A stretch of DNA of 64,000 nucleotides, taken from assembly GCA_902702965.1 (NCBI GenBank), contig CACRXP010001167.1, forward strand, positions 71,023 to 135,022, in the 5' to 3' direction. The notes beneath the pieces are model-generated. The model did no database searches and was not told the DNA's origin. It was given only the letters and a program-made list of their open reading frames with translations. Both the position numbers and the translations under genes were made by a program. Shown here in pieces: positions 23,330 to 33,449 of this stretch. Every line of letters starts with the position of its first letter. The first letter of the stretch is position 1. The DNA is from Spirometra erinaceieuropaei (lineage: Eukaryota; Platyhelminthes; Cestoda; Diphyllobothriidea; Diphyllobothriidae).

Positions 23330-25845
23330 CAATGATTCACCGAAGGTCCTGACTTTAATCGTATTTGACAATAATTAGAGCCATTTGTGTGATACTAGGA
23401 ATTTGTGACAGCTCCACAGGGTGTTAAACTACTTCACGCGTCGAAGTCGTTTACTGATGGTTCTTTTTGCGAATTTATGAGTCGTTACGCATGCATGCAT
23501 GCATTCTTGTGATCGCAGACAGATTGACTATTGGTTCTTCCTGTTTTCTTGACTTTCTTGGCTTCACTCTCATTGACGTCATAGATTACCTCTTCACTCC
23601 TAATTACAGCGACGTCTACGATACTTACATGAAAAGGAAGAACAAAAAATGTCGGAGCTCCTGTTTACTGTGATCAGAAGAGTACAATCCTCTCTGATCG
23701 GTTGTCTGAGCAGTCAGTAGTGTGTGTAAGAGGTCGATTTACTAAAGTCCACTGCATTGTTTGAATCAGGGTCAATGGTCATCAGGCCCGAGTAGTCTCA
23801 CTTTTCACAGGGCCGTTGCTTTGCAGGCAAGAAGACATTTATAACTGAATGTGCAGCCACAAAGGCCTTAAGACAGTTTTTACTGTTAGCATGGCAGCCA
23901 TATGGAGTCAGTAGCAGATTGTGAAGAATCGGAAATCTCATTCACTAGGATCTAATTCGCCGCACTTTTAACTGCGGTTCCTTAATAGACGTCAGGTATG
24001 CTATCAGCTGAACTATCGCGGTCAGGTTCGTTAGCTTTTCAAATTAGTCGATAAGCTTCCACCCTTAGCTGGACTTGCAAGCTTGGTCGCGCCAAGGTCG
24101 TTATCACATCTGTGTCGAAATTTACCCGACGCTGAGCAAGATCTCTAAGCGTGTTATTGAAAGGGGGAATGTTGAGGTTTACAGATTTTGAATGGAAGAT
24201 GACCTCGAGCTAAGCAAACACACCGCAAAGGGGTGACCTTTCGGCAAGCCTCTTTTGAGCCACTCGCGTTAATCATACGAGAAAATGTCTACTCAATTGG
24301 GGTTCTTGACGAAAGGGCCTGTCATCGGTGCTTTTTACTACGTCTTGGAAGGGAAAAGGTGTTGGTGGTTAGTCCACAAGTCACGGTGCTACAGTGGGTT
24401 CGGTGGACAAGGTGCCAGCGTATTCGACTCACTACCAACAGACTTCTGGTTGTACATTTTTGGGAATAGGACTCATTACCTAACTTTGATGGGTCGAAAA
24501 ATCTTCGACCGAGAGACGTGTGACAGGAAACAAAAGGTTGTGTACATGGAGATGATTGATCTGAATTGTTGGACTGCTGCTAGACGTTTTGGCCTCTCAG
24601 GTTGACGTGCATTAGTTGATGAACGTGTTCAAAATAGCACGAATAGGGCAATTTGTTCATTTACCTGTGAACCACCAACCTGTCTCACGGCGTGTTATGA
24701 TAAACTGTTGAATGACTGAAAAGGGTAGGACAGACTGCGGTTGCTGTTGGTGGTGGTAGCGATAATGGTGGTGCTGCTGGTACATGTACTTAAGGGTGGA
24801 GGCTAGAAAATATAGTTCCTAACACTAAACATGCTTGCAAATCTCTGCGGTTTTTACAAGTCAACTGAGGAGCATTGAGCCCACGCTGTGAAATAACAGT
24901 ACAGGGAAAAGGGAGTGTCTTGCGTGGACATGAGGTTGAACTTTATTTACAAATTTTGCGCACTTAACTTTGTGCACAAAGCAAAAATATCTCGCTCACT
25001 CATGGGGCATTAAGTAAACCTACGTGACTTAGTACCAAAGGTTTACGGTGCAAAAATGAGCATTGTTAAATTGGCAACCTCCCGTTAAGCCGGAACAGGC
25101 TTCAGTACTATTCATGCAAATACACTCGAGCGCGTTTTGATTGGGCGGACATTTTTTGAGTGAGACAAACGTGATTAGAATAGCAAAACGGTTTCTAAAG
25201 CTTTGTTTTCTCTTTGGAATTCATAAAAGTTCAACGACCATTATTCAGGTAGACTAACTTTTGAATAGTTCCCCTGAAAAGTCGCATTCTGGTCGGCTGG
25301 AGACAATTAATTTCTCACCTGCGCATACTAATGAACGGCAGGTCGTTGTGCCTCCTCCTTCTCTGTTTAACCTGCCCAAACAGGTGTATGTAAAACAAAC
25401 CTGTCTATTGGTAACTTTGCGCAAACTTTCGGGCCAAACTAGCAAGCCACATCTGGCGTCTACGCAAAACTGCTGATGATATACAGTATGCACCGAAACA
25501 CTAAATGAAATCTATAAGTAAGTTTTCAAATGAAAAAGTGTACTTCAAGTAAGTTGTCTTATCGAGTAGCACGCAGTATTCTGAAGAAGCTGCCGCACAT
25601 GCCACTTGAAAATTCGGGCTAAAAATAAAGCATTTTCGGTGACCACCTTTGTCTGTTTGGTTAATTTGCCTGATAATTTCATTTCGACTATGATTTATGT
25701 AGAGGTTGCTTCTAAGTCACTTCCTAACTTGTAGCCTGGTGAATTAAACCGAGAATCTTTCCAGTAGCCTGTGCCAAAGTTATGCCTAGGAAGGTATACA
25801 TGATAAGTGCATCCCCATATTAACGAATTTTGAGTCTTGCATAAA
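23330..25845. other. No recognised gene
   Basis: Short open frames only. A weak A box-like string (TAGTTCAGCTGATAGC, minus strand, near 24020) lacks a B box and is not called as a tRNA. Confidence 0.45.
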
Positions 25846-25847
25846 TT

Positions 25848-25972
25848 CGGGTTAGGATAGGGGAATAGGAACCCCCCGTAGTACAGGTGGCCTTGTGCTG
25901 AACTTCGGGGAAATTAGTGTCAGGCCTAGGATTAGGCTTAGGGCTAGCGCTAAGGTTCGGGTTGGGGTCATA
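25848..25972 (+). repeat. Short TTAGGG-like interstitial array
   Basis: Degenerate units (GGATTAGGCTTAGGGCTAG and similar) extend over about 50-120 bp. Unlike the arrays at 6.1 and 26.8 kb, no copy of the conserved 3' module follows. Confidence 0.6.
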
Positions 25973-26403
25973 ACACGGCAGTAGGTGCCTGTATTACCTG
26001 GATATGGGTTCCTGTTATCGTATCTTACTATTCAGACATATATATATATTTTTTAATGGATGCGCAAAAATTTAATTTTCGTTTGCCCTTCTTTCCTTTG
26101 ATCCTAATGGTTTTCGAATTTACTTTCTGTAGGAAGGAATTTTTTCGGTTTACAACATCATAAACGATAAGGTTTGACACTGTCAGGGAAAAACTTAACG
26201 GTGCAAATCAAGTACAGGGAGACTTTTTGCGGTTATTCATGCAACAGGTTGATCAGATTAAAGGAGGGTGATTTAGTTACCTATCAGTTAGTATAAAATC
26301 TATCGTCTATCATTGCAACAGGCTTGAAAATTATGGATAGGACACGGGTGGTTGTCCCAAAAAAATTCCGGTATTCATTGATGTTTTGGCAGACTTTGAA
26401 TAA

Positions 26404-26465
26404 NNNNNNNNNNNNNNNNNNNNNNNNNNNNNNNNNNNNNNNNNNNNNNNNNNNNNNNNNNNNNN
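26404..26465. other. Assembly gap (Ns)
   Basis: A run of 62 undetermined bases. It directly abuts SINE sequence on the right, so the gap probably results from a collapsed repeat. Confidence 0.99.
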
Positions 26466-26620
26466 TTGTCTTTGTCGGTAATATCATTCTGCCTATATAT
26501 CATGCGCCGCTGCGCGGCTGCTGGTTGGGCTCGAGAGAGAGCCCTTAAGGCACAACGGAACGAGTGAGTTCCGTATGAACGATCGGTGAGCGCCCCCTAA
26601 CATTGAACACAATACTGTTG
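26466..26620 (+). repeat. SINE: tail joined to the start of another unit
   Basis: From the gap edge the sequence reads the SINE 3' part (TTGTCTTTGTCGGTAATATC), then a GC hairpin (GCCGCTGCGCGGC) and GCTCGAGAGAGAGCCCTTAA. It passes directly into the SINE 5' start (GGCACAACGGAACGAGTGAG). The same 5' start opens the copy at 52948. The tail-to-head order suggests a tandem arrangement or a longer composite unit. Confidence 0.8.
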
Positions 26621-26796
26621 ACCTAATTATTTTGAGTTGGTGTGATTACGCTGACATGGTGTTTCTGTGCGTTGCGGTATGTTGTCAGCCTTGGTTCTTT
26701 GTTGCCATGTCTACATTTTTCGGCCCGATGCCGGTGGTCCTTCTTGACTTTTGGCCTGTCGGCTCCTTCTAACCTTCGCGTTGGATGCCTCAAAGT

Positions 26797-27192
26797 TAAG
26801 GTTTAGGACTTAGGTTAAGGGTTAGGGTTGAGGTTAGGTTTAGGGCTAGGGATTGGTGCTTGGGGTTAGGGCTAGGTGTTAGTGTTAGGGATTCGGGTTA
26901 GGGGTTTGGGTTTGGGGGACATGGTAAGGGGTTAGGGTTGCGAGTTAGCGTTAGGGGTTACTGTTAGGGCTTAGGGTAGCGGTTAGGGTTCTGGGTTAGG
27001 CCAACCATTTAGCCAACATTGAAAATAGTGCCGCGCATTCCCAGTAACTTTTCTTTTGTTTGCAATTACCTGACCTTGTTGTTTTTGCGTCCTCCGACGC
27101 CGCCTGTAAAAACACCTATTACCCTCGATCCCGCATTACACGTGGATGGGATTTGCTTATCTCAGGTGAGGCTACATAACCACATCTGACCG
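26797..27192 (+). repeat. TTAGGG-like interstitial array plus 3' module (copy 2)
   Basis: About 205 bp of degenerate TTAGGG/TTTAGGG-like units are followed by the same module as at 6243-6425 (CCGCGCATTCCCAGTAAC, then CACCTATTACC, then GTGAGGCTACATAAC). The module ends a few bases before the first recognisable RT codons of a Penelope-like element. Confidence 0.85.
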
Positions 27193-28490
27193 GAACTATT
27201 ACTAAAATGCACCTTAAATGTGCAGTTCCTTTTTGGCAACCAACTCTATAAGCAAATAGACAGCGTTTGTGTGGGCCCGCCTCTTGGACATCTCTTAGCC
27301 GATGTCTTCATAGACAAGCTGGAGAAATTTCAGCTAAGTGATCAGATCGAAAAGCTTAAACATTGCGCTTGCTATGTTGATGACATCTTTGCAAGTGTCA
27401 CCACAGAAATCGACGTAGCTGCCCTCTTAAATGCTGTAAATCAGGCACATCCGTCGATCAAGCCCACGTTGGAGATGGGAACGGCGGGTTCGCTTTCTTT
27501 CTTAGACACCCTTGTAGACGGGAGACCTGACGGTAGCGCCCGAAGGAGTGTCTATCGGAAGAAAACCTGGTCTGGACAATACACGAATTTCGGCAGTTTC
27601 GTGTTCTACCAACAGAAACGTAATCAATTCCGGTGTTTGGCGCAAAGAGCCAGGAAAATTTGTTCGGCAGACGGCATTGAGGAAGAGCTTAGTAAGATCC
27701 ATAACTTGCTTCGCAAAAATGGGTATACTGATAGGTTTTTTGTAAAGAATATTCCCGAGAACTGGAAAACCCAAAACACGGACTGCCAAAAAGAAAAAGC
27801 TGTTCCTCAGAGTCCCTTTTCAAGGGGCTGCTGCGAGTGAACACCTAAGAAGACGCCTTGATCAAGCTATCTCACGAACCTTCCCAACAGCAAGTGTTCG
27901 AATATCATTTTCTACTAACCCTATTTTCACGTGAAGGTAAGGACAGGTTTCCACCTCAATGTGCATCAACGCCTTCACTTGCTCCTGTAGTGCAGGTTAT
28001 ATTGGTCGCACAAGTCGACGCCTAACCAAAAACATACGGGAACACCGCCCGGCATGGATGAGAAAGGGACGAAATTTGAACCATAAACAGGACCATTCCC
28101 GCACATGCTGACTCCCGGCATTGTGTAGATCCCAGCAAAGCTTTTTGTGTGATTTATAAGGTCCCCTCGAACAACCCTAAGCTAATGGGCCAGCGTCTGT
28201 TAACGACAATAGAAGCGGCCGCTATCAGGTTATGAAAGCCAGTCTTGTGCGCACAGAAGAACCTCGTTCAAGCTCCGCGCTTACCGTGGTTAAAAGTCGA
28301 CTAACTGCATGCTTCACTGCGCGCCTGTCTGCTCTTATCCCGTCCCTAGCATGACTCCTATTATCCTCCCTGCATATCCTACATCTTGCCTGTGCTTTTA
28401 GACGAACTTTACCTGATTTTTCTAATCACTGACATGCTGTACTTGGTCCCGTTCCCATATAAAATGGGCTGGCCTGGCGAAAATTCATTG
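27192..28490 (+). mobile_element. Penelope-like element, lineage A, copy 1 (RT and GIY-YIG)
   Basis: The main open frame (27197-27840) encodes the RT core: ELLLKCTLNVQFLFGNQLYK, then PPLGHLLADVF (the family's SPLGPLLADVF), the catalytic motif CYVDDIF, and RRSVYRKKTWSGQYTNF. A frameshift near 27765 moves the linker (LRRRLDQAISRTFP) and the GIY-YIG domain (GYIGRTSRRLTKNIREHRPA) to another frame. Catalytic Asps are intact but the finger region upstream of NVQF is missing and the frame is broken, so the copy is dead. Its 3' tail matches copy 2 through CCCGTTCCCATATAA. Confidence 0.92.
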
Positions 28491-28790
28491 AAAACAAACG
28501 GATGTCCGCCAACTGGTCTTCTAAATTTATGACGTGTTGGTGACCGTCCGATGCACCGTCGTATATAGGTGCCCGTTTGGCTTCCGATGGAAAAAATGTC
28601 CAGGAACGGTAGCTGGTTGCTACTTTCCGCCTCTGTTGTGAACTTGACGTCTGGGAAGGCAGAATTCAGAACATTATAGAATTTTTGGACTATTTCTTGC
28701 TTGGCAGGGACAAAGGTATCATTGAAACGAATCGTTACAGTAAGCGACGAACAAGCTTCTCTCTCAGATCGTTGACCTTGAATCACTGAC
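28420..28790 (-). mobile_element. Penelope-type RT fragment
   Basis: The minus strand reads FNDTFVPAKQEIVQKFYNVL, then NSAFPDVKFT and SSNQLPFLDIF. This is the Penelope RT block that normally begins YVDDTFVI. Here the catalytic YVDD has become RFND, so the copy is inactive. A frameshift follows, after which TVTNTS matches the family's 'KATNT' block. Its orientation is opposite to the adjacent lineage A copy. Confidence 0.8.
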
Positions 28791-29514
28791 TAGGAAAGGA
28801 CAACAATCGAACTGTCTCGGTTTTATCGTTACCTGGAAAGGGGAAAGCATGCTTGACCTACAGAACGGACCACCAATAGGGTCAAGCGATTAAATTGCGC
28901 TGAACTTCGACTACTCAATGTTTTCCAAACCAAATCTGCCTGATAGGTGGAAGAGAAGCATTTGGGAAGCGAACTATCCACTTGCGAGAAGAGAAGTTTC
29001 GGAGATGTCATGGGAAACTGAATTGCCTGGTAGAATAAATGACCGTTGAAGGACTTCCAGTTCGTCCCTACGGAGTATTGTTGACCGTAACAGTCCTGTC
29101 AGAAGGAAGAAAACCACTAACCGCCCGAAGTGGATAAACTCGGGATAACAGGCCCCTTCTAGAAAAGAATATCGTCTTTAGAAACGTCCTAGACTAACTG
29201 ACACTGCAGAGCAAACACGGGAATATAAGCATCAGCAGAACGCTTGAAAAAGTGAGTCGACTATGATTCGAAGTTAATTGGAACAGAACATATTGATACA
29301 AGCGAAGATGCGAGTTCCAGGAAATAGTTGATCAGCGATCCAGCGATCGCTTCTTCTTCTTCTGATCAACAGAACATATTATAAAATTCACTGGAAGGTT
29401 TCAAAATCTCTGGGATCTACACGAGAACACTAAAATAGACCTGAATCAAGTTCCTGACCCCTTCAGTCGGTCTTCAATCTAGCGTCAAATTTTTTCTCTT
29501 CTTTTTTCCTGTCC

Positions 29515-29700
29515 GTACTAGTAAAAGCTGAATTACTCCAACTGGAACCCGCCAAATCTCCTGGTTCGAAGAGAATACCCGCAAACTCACTTCGAGAACT
29601 TGCCAATGAACTGTGTGAACCACTACCTATTACGTTTCAGAAATCTCTCGATGAAGGCGAACTCCCCGAAGAAAGGTAGAGTTTATTCATTACCTCGATC
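29515..29700 (+). mobile_element. Jockey/CR1-type LINE fragment, copy 1, RT start
   Basis: The plus strand reads ELLQLEPAKSPGSKRIPANS then LRELANELCEPLPI and FQKSLDEGELPEE. This is the classic 'L...KSPGPD.I....L' opening of non-LTR reverse transcriptases. It stops where Penelope C sequence (opposite strand) begins near 29715. The element resumes near 30955. Confidence 0.85.
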
Positions 29701-29714
29701 TGTGAGGGAGGATC

Positions 29715-30484
29715 TTGAAGAAGACGACACGATCGTTGGGACAAGAACTTAGTTAGCCGGACGTTTCGGATTCCTGCTCAAACGCAGCGTCAGAGACAAA
29801 AGCAGATACGGGTGGTTCATGCACAAGGGACTGCGGTATTTATAGGATGCAGTCGCCATGCTACCGCATACCTATGAATATTCACGGCTCCTCCCTTCAT
29901 CAGGGATCGTTGCACGTGGTGTGATGACTGTTTGATGGTCGACATTCGCGTCGATAATTGCTGCAATTTCGTCACGTGCGTTGGATGTTGGCGTCTTGAT
30001 TGCTCGACCATCTAATCCATCAATCCTGGCGTTGGGAACATTGTTCATCTATGCACTCCCCGCATGGCTAAGTACTCCGCCCAGACGAAGTCTCAGCACC
30101 GAGTATGGAAGGGAAAGTTCATTGTACTTGTCAATGGACTGGGGACCAGTAAACTACGACTCAAGCAGCTCGCAGCTCACGCGGTTGTCCCTTCTTGAGA
30201 GAATTTCGGCCACGTCGAAAGTGAATGTGGGGCCGGATCTTGTTGAATGAGCCACAACTTGAGAGCTAGCGTCATTTCTCCGTATCGCTGCAGCGTGCTC
30301 GGCCATTCGCGCTCGGAGCTGTCTTCCGGTTTATCCGACACAGCTGTTTTGTCCGCAACTGCACCAGATCCGATAAACGACTAAACATTTCTTGCCGTGG
30401 CAGTTGGTCTTTCGGTTTCATTACCTGAAGCCTGATGGTTGCCTCCGGGAGGATCAAGACTAGACCGGAAAGGTTTTCGCTCAA
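29715..30484 (-). mobile_element. Penelope-like element, lineage C, copy 1 (GIY-YIG end and 3' tail)
   Basis: On the minus strand, LPEATIRLQVMKPKDQLPRQ is followed, after a frameshift, by VYRIWCSCGQNSCVG, a stop in place of the YIG-following residue, then TGRQLRARMAEHAAAIRRND, a GIY-YIG endonuclease. After it come FTGPQSIDKYNELSLPYSVL and non-coding tail. In-frame stops show that it is dead. It lies within a LINE copy whose parts flank it. Confidence 0.83.
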
Positions 30485-30954
30485 TCAGTTTAATATGAGT
30501 CCCTTGCAAAATAGTAGAATGTATTATCAGAAGACATGTAGCGCATTATCTGAAAGAAAACAACATAGTGTGCCCGGCTTTCATTGAGTATGTTATTGCC
30601 TGACGAGCATTGTTTACTCGCAAGAGAAATAAAAAAAGGCCGCAAACAGGGAAAATTTAATAGATGCTGTATTTTCCACACCAGGAAAGCCCTCGTTAGT
30701 GTACTGCATCGACATCTCTTACAAAGATTTGGTAAATAGGATCTACAGGCAGAGTGCTCAAATGGATCGAAAGTTTCCTCATGCCTTGAGTAAAAAGATT
30801 TGTTGTTGGCAACTCTGCCTCGGAATTGGTAGTGATCAAAAGTGATCTGCACAGGTTCCTGCTCTAGAATCACCACTTTTCCTGATTTGTGTAAATATCC
30901 GATTCGAGAGGTTTAACTTTGAAGGTGTCATGTCAGTTTTGTTGACTATGCAAA

Positions 30955-31095
30955 AGGCTGCCATCGAACACTATACAGAGTGTGTGCTCGAACAGCTTGA
31001 TTCCAAAGTTTAATGTATCAAAATGCAAGGTCCTACGCCTTAACTCTGGCCAAAATGAATTCACAAAACATCAGTATTTTATTAAGAACATTCAG
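30955..31095 (+). mobile_element. Jockey/CR1-type LINE fragment, copy 1, middle
   Basis: PKFNVSKCKVLRLNSGQNEF and neighbouring residues match the block after the RT active site in copy 3 (KFNVSKRVVLRLNTGRYAPP). The match stops near 31095 and resumes near 31540, so unrelated DNA interrupts it. Confidence 0.8.
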
Positions 31096-31539
31096 AAACG
31101 GTGGGCTGAAGGACCCCAATTAGGCTATGGATCGTGTGCTGATGCATGTGCTTGCGAAGCCTATTTAAGTACAGATGACTGGTAGTTCTACCCAAGAGCG
31201 AAAAAACAAGAACGGAGACCAACCGAGGAATAACAGAAATGTCTGTCAGAGGATAGGCTCATTTTTCGATGGTCGGGCACTTACTCAATAGGGAACGCCA
31301 TGGAATATCCAGCTGGATATCACACCTGCATACACTCGTCGTTTTACTCGAAAATACCGTTTTTTTACACCGACCGTTTTCTTTATTTTCAAGCATTCCG
31401 TCAGCCTACTGCGTGGCGTGCTGCCCTACCTGTTAGACCCCCCCCCTCATTACTACTATTCCCGTATGACACGATCCAGAAAATACCAATAGCTCGTTGG
31501 GGTCCTTCGCTCTACCGTTGTCGGGCATTACATTAAAAA

Positions 31540-32195
31540 ATGTAGAAGCGCACACAGATCTGAACATGTAGACAACTGCGGATCTGATGCAATCAGAACG
31601 CTGTAAGAAGGTGGTCCAGAAGGCAGCTGGTACGTTGGACTGGATCAGACGTGCGTTTTAAATCCTCCCCCCTGAACTCTCTAAAAGAATCTTCGATGTC
31701 CAGTTGGATAGCAGAATGCCAGACTCAACGCCGTGGAGGATGAAAGATATTGACCTCATCGAATTAGGGCAACGAAGATGGGGTAACGAGGGCAACGAAG
31801 ATGGTCGATGATCCCTAGAATCAATGTTGCAAGGATACTTTGGAAGAGCTTGGCTTATTCCCCCTATCTTGCAGGCAATTAAGGTGTGGCCTACTCCACA
31901 CATCGCGGATTATCCGTGGTCATGGCTGCCCGCTGATATCGGAGTACTTTTTAAGTTTACATGCACAGCTTGTATACGCGGTCAACCGGACAAGGTCAGG
32001 AGCGAACGCATACGATAGGACCTCAAAAATGTCTTTGTCATTCAACGAGTAATCCGATCATGGAACCCGCTATCAATCGAGATGCTAACGGCTCACACCA
32101 TTTTTGATTTTGAAGGATCGGTTAGTTGCAGAATTTTGGACAAAAATTGTGTTTCGCAGCATTCTTACTTACAGCTAGCCTTGTAAGACACTTTG
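31540..32195 (+). mobile_element. Jockey/CR1-type LINE fragment, copy 1, 3' part
   Basis: The plus strand resumes at NVEAHTDLNM, then SERCKKVVQKAAGTLDWIRR, with stops and indels, and ends in IRSWNPLS. The same order occurs in copy 3 (ETVERHRDFGVWTTTNLSPS, then SEHCKKIVQKATSILHWIRR). It is a clear pseudogene. Confidence 0.83.
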
Positions 32196-32199
32196 AGAT

Positions 32200-33220
32200 C
32201 TACTCTCACTCTGTACTATATAAACCAGTGTACTTCTGATCTCGAATACGATGCCATCATGTTTGCATATGATATAAAGGTCTGAAAAACAACCAGCTGT
32301 GTTGACGATCCGCAGAAACTACAGGAAGATGTTGATAAGTTGGCTGCATGGTCCAGAAGGTGGCTTCTAGCGTTCCGTGTATCCACATGCGTAGTTGTGC
32401 GTCTAGAATCTGGCCAGAGGCACTTTGCAAAACACCAGTACACTATAAATTGAGTTCCACTAAAAGAAGTGAACATACAGAAGGACTTACGTTTCTGGGC
32501 AAGTTCAAATCTGCTGCCCTCTGAGCACTGCAAAAGAATCGTCCAAAAGGCAACCAGCATCATGCATTGGATTAGGCGTGCCCTCGTAGTCTTCCCTCCT
32601 GAACTCTTCTCGCAGATATTTGGTACGTCCGTCAGACCGCATTTGGAATACAAAATGCCAGCATGGACGTCCTGAATGAAGAAAGAGAGTGATGCCATAG
32701 AGCAGAAGCAACGACGGGCGACAAAATCGGTGGACGATCTCAGGATTCTGTCATATCCAAAAAGACTAATCCAGCTAATATTGTTCTCCTATCCTATAGA
32801 CAAATGAAGTGTGACCTGTTATGGACATTCCGCATTATCCACGGGTTTGAATTTTCGTTAAAATCTTACGATTCCTTTGACTTCACGACCATGAGGCACT
32901 TTCGCGGTCATTGGTACAAGGTCATGCCGGAGCATACACGCCTAGACCATCGGAAGCTTTCATTCAGTCAGCGTGTTGTTCGACCGTAGAGCCCACTCCC
33001 AAGTGAAAAAGTGACATCTGATGCAATGGTTATATTCAAAGGGCAGCCGGATCGTTTGATCTTTGATAAGCGATTGCTCTCGCTGCAGGACTATCTGCAG
33101 CCAGCCATAAACTTTATTTCCTGATTTCACACCCCGTGTAATGCATCCCTGCGCGTTTAATGAAATTTTCTCCAGTAAACTATGCAATTGACTGCATTTT
33201 GTATTGATTGTATAGAACTG
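32200..33220 (+). mobile_element. Jockey/CR1-type LINE fragment, copy 2
   Basis: It begins within RT (LYYINQCTSDLEYDAIMFAY, then DIKV) and continues through LQEDVDKLAAWSRRWLLAF, SEHCKRIVQKATSIMHWIRR and QRVVRP to a C-terminal end near 33115. At the catalytic (F/Y)ADD the sequence is FAYD. Numerous stops are present. It lies directly behind the 3' end of copy 1 in the same orientation. Confidence 0.85.
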
Positions 33221-33449
33221 CACTTAAAATTTCATGTGAACATGGGAAGGACCGTCTAACGCACCATTCGCGGTTCCACGCTGTAAAAACTCTTTCCGAA
33301 AACAAATACGTTACTGGCAACATTTTAGTGAAATGTACATTCAACATTTATATTGTACGCATCGTTTTGATTAGGATCACTAAGGGCACTGCGTATTACC
33401 CTCAATATACTATACTAACATGCTATACTACGCTAATTTGTGGTGGACG

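Noticed and set aside
23970..24040. tRNA-like sequence on the minus strand
   Set aside because: It has only an A box-like TAGTTCAG string; the B box and stems are missing.
27502..27789. Minus-strand open frame opposite the Penelope RT
   Set aside because: It is the antisense shadow of the RT frame with no own motifs.
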